DNA of 64,000 bases. It comes from Papilionanthe hookeriana x Papilionanthe teres (Eukaryota; Streptophyta; Magnoliopsida; Asparagales; Orchidaceae). The translations under genes were made by a program, and so were the position numbers. The notes under the pieces are model-generated. The model was not told the origin of the DNA and did not search any database. It saw only the letters and a program-made list of their open reading frames with translations. The stretch is taken from contig CM040423.1 of assembly GCA_022702705.1 (NCBI GenBank), forward strand, positions 39,226,392-39,290,391, in the 5' to 3' direction. Positions 62,929 through 64,000 of this stretch are shown one piece after another. Every line of letters begins with the position of its first letter. Within the stretch, counting starts at the first letter, position 1.

Positions 62929-63727
62929 TCTCTCTCTCTCCCTCCCTCTCTCTCTCTCTCTCTCCCTCCATCTCTCCTCGTAGTTTATGCTCTATTCATT
63001 AAGTATGATTCAATGACAAATCTGGGTTTAACAGTGGATTTTGTGCGGGACAAGGTAGGGTTTCCTAGAATCACGAGGAAAAAAGTTATCATAATATGGA
63101 TTCTTATCATTGCTCCAACGAAGAAAAAAAAACTCATAACTTTCTGGACTTTTTGCAGGTGGCATTTGCCACTCCAAGATCTTAATCCATAATTTTACTC
63201 TTAATCAATATAAAATGACCATTGAATTTTCATCTATCCAAGATCCAAGTGATCCAGATTGTCGATGAAAAATAATAACGACCACATATAAAAGAAGAGG
63301 GATATACATATGCATCATACAATTTGTATATATTTATATATCTTACACATAAACTAAGATATGTACTTAAATGACACTTTAACGTCTTAATCACATATAC
63401 ATGAAATGGTGCATTTTACTTCAGCAAAATTAATATTAATGATAGTTTTGTATGCTTTAAAGATTTAAATGCTATAAAAGTAAATATTAAAGTTTAGATC
63501 TTAGAAATATAAAAACATAAAAATTGTGTGATGTACATGTAAAATACCATACCTCCAGCCTTCACAACATCAACAAGATCATCCATCAAGATAATGGGTA
63601 TTGATCGAGGTATAGCACCAACTCCCAAAACTTGCGTGCTTTCCTGGATCTTGATCTCTTGGTAATCATGGCACACTATACTATCTGGTATAAATTGGAA
63701 ACTTGTTCCCTCACAAAATCTAGAACT
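11653..63727 (-). CDS. MCM9: MCM9 DNA helicase, C-terminal 478 residues (5' end outside window)
   Basis: Exons: complement(join(11653..11711, 12481..12633, 12895..12942, 13302..13411, 13847..13920, 14033..14154, 29662..29743, 41020..41086, 43936..44008, 45159..45275, 46014..46106, 46330..46395, 46659..46756, 60702..60801, 63553..63727)). All junctions are GT-AG and every phase matches, giving one open frame of 478 codons plus stop. MCM8 and MCM9 form a nuclear AAA+ helicase for homologous recombination; they are not part of the MCM2-7 replication ring. Seen here: OB-fold end (CHDYQEIKIQES), GRNAILQGICPQVFG, Walker A GDPGTGKS, Walker B LCCIDEFD, sensor 1 ATNPKGQYDPD, arginine finger LLSRFD, sensor 2 region AARTTVRMLESL, and the MCM9-type AHARLMFRNEVTQLDAI tail. 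The N-terminal part, perhaps 150-200 residues, lies beyond 64000. No key residue is missing. Within the window the gene covers 52 kb, nearly all intron. Confidence 0.95.
12195..12461. mobile_element. Foldback MITE, family 1
   Basis: The left arm is partly doubled (GATTTACATACATATCACTC at about 12202 and again at 12230). The right arm (GGGTATGTAAATACATAGAAA) ends about 20 bases from the donor of the next exon. Confidence 0.7.
12481..12633 (-). CDS. MCM9: MCM9 exon, C-terminal winged region start
   Basis: Encodes HARLMFRNEVTQLDAIAAI, CIESSMMTSAIVDSVGNALH and SNFTEFPDQE. This stretch is diagnostic of MCM9 against MCM2-8. Phase 1 in and 1 out. Confidence 0.95.
12895..12942 (-). CDS. MCM9: MCM9 exon, sensor 2
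   Basis: A 48-base exon encoding RTTVRMLESLIRLAQ, which includes the sensor 2 arginine and the following helix. Its acceptor (TTTTTTTGATGCAG) lies 15 bases from a family-1 MITE. Confidence 0.95.
12958..13201. mobile_element. Foldback MITE, family 1
   Basis: The left arm (GGGAAGATTTACATAGTATT) lies 15 bases upstream of a splice acceptor of MCM9. The right arm is GAGTGTTATGTATGTAAATC. Confidence 0.75.
13302..13411 (-). CDS. MCM9: MCM9 exon, lid helices
   Basis: Encodes YIHYVKQRFKPVLTKDSERI, then ISSYYQLQRRSATHNA. Acceptor TTTTGTAG, donor GCAG|GTCAGA. Confidence 0.95.
13847..13920 (-). CDS. MCM9: MCM9 exon with an ambiguous acceptor
   Basis: Encodes KGEENCRKDYSEDLGSVW and SLPMLR. I chose acceptor AAACAG|AAAGG because the preceding exon ends in phase 0 and this AG keeps the frame. 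The upstream CTCTAG would introduce a stop in that frame. Confidence 0.8.
14033..14154 (-). CDS. MCM9: MCM9 exon, arginine finger
   Basis: Encodes LSVNTTLSGPLLSRFDIVLV and LLDKRNPEWDAVVSHHILAE. SRFD is the conserved MCM arginine finger. A 15.5-kb intron precedes it, and the upstream MITE ends 22 bases from its acceptor. Confidence 0.95.
14177..14400. mobile_element. Foldback MITE, family 1
   Basis: The left arm is GGCATTGTACATGAATACCAC; the right arm is eroded (AGCTATGTAAATTTCGC). On the minus strand its left end precedes the T-rich tract and acceptor of the next MCM9 exon by only about 20 bases. Confidence 0.65.
15437..15528. mobile_element. Left half of a family-1 MITE
   Basis: It reads GGCATTTACATATCTCACACC and then CACTCAAATATTTAATATCAC, and breaks off at CTATTAC where the LTR retrotransposon begins. 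The missing right half resumes at 28716 (TTACCACTTTTTAAAGTG). Confidence 0.7.
15844..15918 (+). pseudogene. rrn23: Fragment of plastid 23S rRNA gene
   Basis: The run GTCGAAAGGCGTAG, TGATGGACAACAAGTG and AATATTCCTGTACTACCCC matches the conserved plastid 23S rRNA sequence as I know it, with C-to-T and G-to-A changes as expected from decay of methylated nuclear DNA. Only about 75 bases are present. It is directly fused to a trnH fragment. The route could have been plastid to nucleus, or via plastid-derived mitochondrial DNA. Confidence 0.8.
15919..15976 (-). pseudogene. trnH: Fragment of organelle trnH-GUG
   Basis: The minus strand reads TGTAGCCAAGTGGATCAAGG, then CAGTGGATTGTGAATCCACC, covering the D-arm and anticodon arm of organelle tRNA-His, with anticodon GTG at 15940-15938. 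The T-arm is cut off after CGCGGGTT, so it cannot make a mature tRNA. Confidence 0.85.
16993..17154 (+). repeat. 27-bp coding-length tandem repeat, 6 units
   Basis: Six diverged 27-base units (for example AACGATACCGAGATGTGGTG then CCTGTTG). In one frame they give a 9-residue repeat of the type EDTEMRCLL, with one stop. They lie in the internal region of element E and are probably a relic of its gag-like or extra reading frame. Confidence 0.65.
17360..17520 (+). repeat. 32-bp minisatellite, 5 units
   Basis: Five units of 32-33 bases, each with a core like TTTCGGGTCACTGACTC followed by TATGACATACCC. It lies in the internal region of element E. It creates an open frame, but the frame has no recognisable domain. 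Confidence 0.7.
18090..18138. repeat. (TA)n microsatellite
   Basis: A TA tract with one interruption, ending where the L1-type element begins. A second TA tract lies at that element's other end. Confidence 0.85.
18141..20104 (+). mobile_element. Non-autonomous L1-type LINE with ORF1 only
   Basis: After a GC-rich 5' leader (18141-18610), frames from 18615 onward read as an L1 ORF1. A DUF4283-type domain is visible (AIIFAETKLNALNEEVKFTL and IGKFALGHPKMEF; then STPDFDPFKEPPVVPIWFRI and PGLPYSY). It is followed by a zinc knuckle CPHCRMFEHTRDRC (CX2CX4HX4C) near 19343. Frameshifts or stops occur at about 18970-19035 and near 19277. No ORF2 (endonuclease or reverse transcriptase) follows; instead about 300 bases lead to AATAAAACAAGCC and a TA tail. 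ORF1 is decayed. Confidence 0.75.
20105..20141. repeat. (TA)n microsatellite at LINE 3' end
   Basis: The TA run directly follows the AATAAA-like 3' end of the L1-type element and may have grown from its tail. Confidence 0.85.
20315..20923. repeat. Long inverted repeat, 32-bp arms
   Basis: Arms at 20315-20346 and 20891-20923 are reverse complements except for one inserted base (core CTTAGATGATTGTTATGACA). They enclose 544 bases with no recognised gene. The match stops sharply at both arm ends. It could be the ends of a small DNA transposon or a foldback in element E; no target duplication is evident. Confidence 0.6.
20930..21571. other. Unassigned internal part of element E
   Basis: No coding domain is recognisable up to the left target duplication of solo LTR A. 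Confidence 0.4.
23761..23814. other. Twin hairpins in solo LTR A
   Basis: The first has an 11-bp perfect stem (CACATATAACC / GGTTATATGTG) and a 5-base loop. It is followed directly by a second with a 10-bp perfect stem (CACACTTACA / TGTAAGTGTG) and a 7-base loop. The first is also present in copy B with a compensated base-pair change. Confidence 0.7.
24950..25270. repeat. ~58-bp tandem repeat inside solo LTR A
   Basis: About five units built on GCAGCTGCAAGAGCAGCAAA and ACCGAGCCCCCA. The related array in copy B (50225-50640) is on the other strand. Long open frames on both strands over this array (Gln-rich on plus, Ala/Phe-rich on minus) come from the repeat. Confidence 0.75.
26101..26113 (-). 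promoter_or_regulatory. TATA-like box of solo LTR A
   Basis: The minus strand reads GCCTATAAAGGC about 935 bases inside the LTR. Copy B has CCTATTTAGAG at the same offset, so the position is conserved but the box is decayed there. Confidence 0.4.
27049..27873 (+). other. Internal 3' part of element E
   Basis: This runs from the right target duplication of solo LTR A to the 3' LTR of element E. No coding domain is seen. A purine-rich stretch (GAGGAGATAGAAG, 27851-27863) just before the LTR could be the polypurine tract. Confidence 0.45.
27874..28715 (+). repeat. 3' LTR of element E
   Basis: The direct counterpart of 15529-16571 without the organelle insert. It ends GGTATCC and is followed by the right half of the interrupted MITE. 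Confidence 0.65.
28207..29500 (+). repeat. Tandem duplication of ~645 bp (LTR end plus MITE half)
   Basis: Unit 1 is 28207-28848 and unit 2 is 28849 to about 29500. Each contains the last ~500 bases of the LTR and then the same MITE half (CACTTTTTAAA to TGTGCTACA). The second unit is diverged, so the duplication is not recent. Confidence 0.75.
29662..29743 (-). CDS. MCM9: MCM9 exon, sensor 1
   Basis: Encodes AGLVTTLSTRTIVFGATNPK and GQYDPDQ. The ATNPKG asparagine is the sensor 1 residue. It sits between introns of 15.5 and 11.3 kb. Phase 0 in, phase 1 out. Confidence 0.95.
30526..30710 (+). repeat. ~30-bp minisatellite
   Basis: About five to six diverged units with the core CCATACGTACCATCAAAAGT followed by TTGTA. 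It gives a short open frame but no domain. Confidence 0.65.
32881..33113. mobile_element. Foldback MITE, family 1, inside solo LTR C
   Basis: The left arm is GATTTATATGCATACCACTC and the right arm is AATGGTATGTATGTGAATC. It lies within the solo LTR and so is younger than that insertion. Confidence 0.65.
33890..34215 (+). repeat. ~60-bp minisatellite in solo LTR C
   Basis: About five units with the core CTTCCTAAACCTTAGGAGCA and CACCCTAGGTGAGAGTCACC. It is absent from copies A and B, so it arose or expanded in this copy. Confidence 0.8.
36315..36836. other. Unassigned, ending in a Copia LTR fragment
   Basis: No gene is seen in 36315-36700. Bases 36711-36836 repeat the GC-rich GCGCAAAGGCGCC block of the neighbouring Copia LTRs, so they are an extra LTR fragment of the same family. 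Confidence 0.5.
36837..37521 (-). repeat. Copia 3' LTR
   Basis: On the plus strand it starts TGTTAACAATCC and ends CAATACTAACA, next to the polypurine tract. It contains several copies of the GGGCGCAAAGGCGC motif. Confidence 0.75.
39796..40425 (-). repeat. Copia 5' LTR (truncated)
   Basis: On the plus strand it starts TGTTGGGAGAAAC, right after the primer-binding site (39779-39795). The outer end lacks the last ~70 bases present in the 3' LTR. Confidence 0.75.
41020..41086 (-). CDS. MCM9: MCM9 exon after Walker B
   Basis: Encodes MRVHDRATIHEAMEQQTVSV AK (22 residues), the helix-2-insert region found in every MCM. Acceptor TTTGTAG, donor AAAG|GTGATT. Confidence 0.95.
41248..41488. mobile_element. 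Foldback MITE, family 1
   Basis: Inner arms (CCTTTACATATGTCATACC and GGTGAGATATGTAAATAC) are inverted copies. It lies about 160 bases upstream of an MCM9 exon on the minus strand. Confidence 0.65.
41728..43229. repeat. 746-bp tandem duplication
   Basis: Units at 41728-42473 and 42484-43229 are equal in length and differ at only about ten positions; a 10-base spacer separates them. It lies in the intron between Walker B and the next MCM9 exon. I recognise no gene or transposon in the unit. Confidence 0.9.
43484..43731. mobile_element. Foldback MITE, family 1
   Basis: The left arm is CCATTTACATACAGACCACA and the right arm is TTGGTATGTATGTAAATTTC. It is about 200 bases from the Walker B exon donor. 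Confidence 0.75.
43936..44008 (-). CDS. MCM9: MCM9 exon, Walker B
   Basis: Encodes EWVLEAGALVLADGGLCCID and EFD. The IDEFD box is the metal-binding and catalytic Walker B motif. Phase 1 in, phase 2 out. Confidence 0.95.
44767..44785. repeat. (CT)n microsatellite
   Basis: A short CT run in an MCM9 intron. The surrounding 44020-45158 is otherwise unassigned. Confidence 0.8.
45159..45275 (-). CDS. MCM9: MCM9 exon, Walker A second half
   Basis: Encodes TGKSQFLKFAAKLCN, then RSVITTGLGSTSAGLTVTAV KDG. The acceptor is TACTCAG|GCACAG: using the CAG six bases later would delete TG from GDPGTGKS, so the upstream AG is the right one. Confidence 0.95.
46014..46106 (-). CDS. MCM9: MCM9 exon, Walker A first half
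   Basis: Encodes ALTLIGGVQHVDASGTKIRG and ESHLLLVGDP. The intron after GDPG splits the Walker A loop. Confidence 0.95.
46330..46395 (-). CDS. MCM9: MCM9 exon, AAA+ core start
   Basis: Encodes RNAILQGICPQVFGLFTVKL A, the first helix of the ATPase core. 66 bases, phase 1 in and 1 out. Confidence 0.95.
46659..46756 (-). CDS. MCM9: MCM9 exon, linker to ATPase domain
   Basis: Encodes RTNELKSEIEVSGDVIKKFE and HFWSDFKDAPLK, linking the OB fold to the ATPase. A 13.9-kb intron precedes it. Confidence 0.95.
49077..49117. repeat. (TA)n microsatellite
   Basis: A TA run in solo LTR B. Copy A has only a short ATATATATATG at the equivalent place (about 26468), so the tract expanded here. Confidence 0.85.
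50225..50640. repeat. Tandem repeat array in solo LTR B
   Basis: Units with GCTCTTGCAGCTAGCCCCTT and GCTCGGTTTT correspond to the array at 24950-25270 on the opposite strand. They are more diverged here. Confidence 0.7.
51580..51606. other. Conserved hairpin in solo LTR B
   Basis: An 11-bp perfect stem (CATATATAACC / GGTTATATATG) with a 5-base loop, at the place equivalent to 23761-23787. Compared with copy A one C:G pair is replaced by T:A, which keeps the stem intact. Confidence 0.65.
54660..54871 (-). repeat. Copia 3' LTR (short)
   Basis: Direct copy of 60153-60363. Followed on the plus strand by TCCCCCTCAAGTTG, the complement of the polypurine tract. Confidence 0.8.
56102..57916 (-). 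mobile_element. Gypsy (Athila-like) LTR and leader fragment
   Basis: The minus strand starts TGATACACCTAAAATATAT, a typical Gypsy LTR start. It runs about 1.7 kb to a primer-binding-site region with TTTTTGGTGTCGTTG (the decayed TTTTTGGCGCCGTTG of Athila/Tat elements) near 56210-56190. About 90 leader bases follow and then Copia sequence resumes. No coding region is left. Confidence 0.65.
60153..60363 (-). repeat. Copia 5' LTR (short)
   Basis: Adjoins the primer-binding site at 60140-60152. Flanked by A-rich sequence; AAAAT/AAAAC may be the target duplication. Confidence 0.8.
60702..60801 (-). CDS. MCM9: MCM9 exon, OB-fold part
   Basis: Encodes NVMVTGVLSAKWSSDLKDVR and CDLDPMVVANHV, the last OB-fold strands. 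Phase 1 in, phase 2 out. Confidence 0.95.
60921..61158. mobile_element. Foldback MITE, family 2 (copy 2)
   Basis: The left end (AAGTGTCAAATTAGTCCCCG) and the reverse complement of the right end (AAGTGCCAAAATAATCTTTG) are inverted copies. Same family as 1715-1919. Confidence 0.6.
62258..62286. repeat. (CAA)n(TAA)n microsatellite
   Basis: A trinucleotide run inside the LTR of element F. Confidence 0.85.
62400..62580. repeat. ~30-bp minisatellite in LTR F
   Basis: About six units with the core GTGACCAAGGTCGAGTGCCT. The same unit is repeated about four times at 61435-61545 in the partial LTR. Confidence 0.8.
62701..63298. other. MCM9 intron, unassigned, with (CT)n
   Basis: Contains a long CT tract at 62885-62970 with CCCT interruptions. 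No gene is recognisable; the open frame across it is a product of the repeat. Confidence 0.6.
63299..63547. mobile_element. Foldback MITE, family 1, at an MCM9 donor site
   Basis: The left arm (ATACATATGCATCATACAA) and the right arm (TTGTGTGATGTACATGTAAA) are inverted copies. Its right end lies about 6 bases from the GT of the donor at 63552-63551. Confidence 0.65.
63553..63727 (-). CDS. MCM9: MCM9 most 5' exon in the window
   Basis: Encodes SSRFCEGTSFQFIPDSIVCH, DYQEIKIQESTQVLGVGAIP and RSIPIILMDDLVDVVKAG. It covers the OB-fold with the last zinc-ribbon-region Cys (VCHDYQEIKIQE is highly conserved). The acceptor is TTTTTTACAG; the incoming phase is 0. Confidence 0.95.
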
Positions 63728-64000
63728 CTGTAAAAAATGTGTTCGGAAAAATTATAAAGAAGAGTTTAAACTACAAAGAGAAATCAGTAACTTTAAATAA
63801 ATTGGGCACACATTTATTCTCACAGGAAAAGAGGTCAAGAAATATTTGTAGCACATGGAATCAATTGGGAAAGAAAGGGACCGTGAGTTCAAAGTAAGAA
63901 GAATGCTATAGCTAGTCAAGGGCCAATAACCAAGAGCAGAATAAAGATATCTAATTAGAATTTATTTTCATAATTGAATGAAAGATTATAATTTGAAATT
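63728..64000 (-). other. MCM9 intron, runs off the window
   Basis: No further exon can be recognised before the window ends. The 5' exons with the start codon lie beyond 64000. Confidence 0.6.

Noticed and set aside
62839..63192. 117-residue plus-strand open frame with Ser-Leu repeats
   Set aside because: The repeat comes from a (CT)n microsatellite, and the rest lies in an MCM9 intron without splice-supported exons.

Overview
The window is nuclear DNA of a flowering plant. Two intron-rich genes on the minus strand have land-plant protein sequences (the thylakoid protein SEP1/LIL4 and the recombination helicase MCM9), and their introns are packed with plant transposons. A monocot is possible, but nothing in the sequence proves it.

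Genes. SEP1 is complete: four exons between 3672 and 9824 give a 143-residue, two-helix LHC-like chloroplast protein. MCM9 begins beyond the right edge. Fifteen exons between 63727 and 11653 give its C-terminal 478 residues and the stop, with the OB-fold end, Walker A, Walker B, sensor 1, arginine finger and sensor 2 intact. All splice phases match, so both genes look functional. Both lie head to tail on the minus strand; the 1.8 kb from the MCM9 stop to the SEP1 start must hold the MCM9 3' end and the SEP1 promoter.

Layout. 1-3671: downstream of SEP1, with a SINE, MITEs and a hAT-type element inside a MITE. 3777-9241: SEP1 intron 3, with a Harbinger-like MITE and an RTE-type LINE. 9825-11652: spacer. 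11653-14154: the last six MCM9 exons. 14155-29661: a 15.5-kb intron made mostly of one LTR retrotransposon (15529-28715) that carries a plastid-DNA insert, an ORF1-only L1 element and a 5.5-kb solo LTR. 29744-41019: an 11.3-kb intron with a second large solo LTR and a decayed Copia. 41087-46756: seven exons and a 746-bp tandem duplication. 46757-60701: a 13.9-kb intron with a chromovirus relic split by the third large solo LTR, then a Copia split by a Gypsy LTR. 60802-63552: a partial LTR element with minisatellites. 63553-63727: the most 5' MCM9 exon visible.

Notable points. Three ~5-kb TG...CA elements share ends, each has a perfect 5-bp target duplication, and none shows coding capacity. 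A foldback MITE family has about 17 full or partial copies, several within 25 bp of MCM9 splice sites. Organelle rrn23 and trnH fragments are fused inside an LTR. A chromovirus relic has its reverse transcriptase joined directly to its chromodomain. I found no gene cluster, CRISPR array or new protein system; the interest lies in transposon structure and intron expansion.
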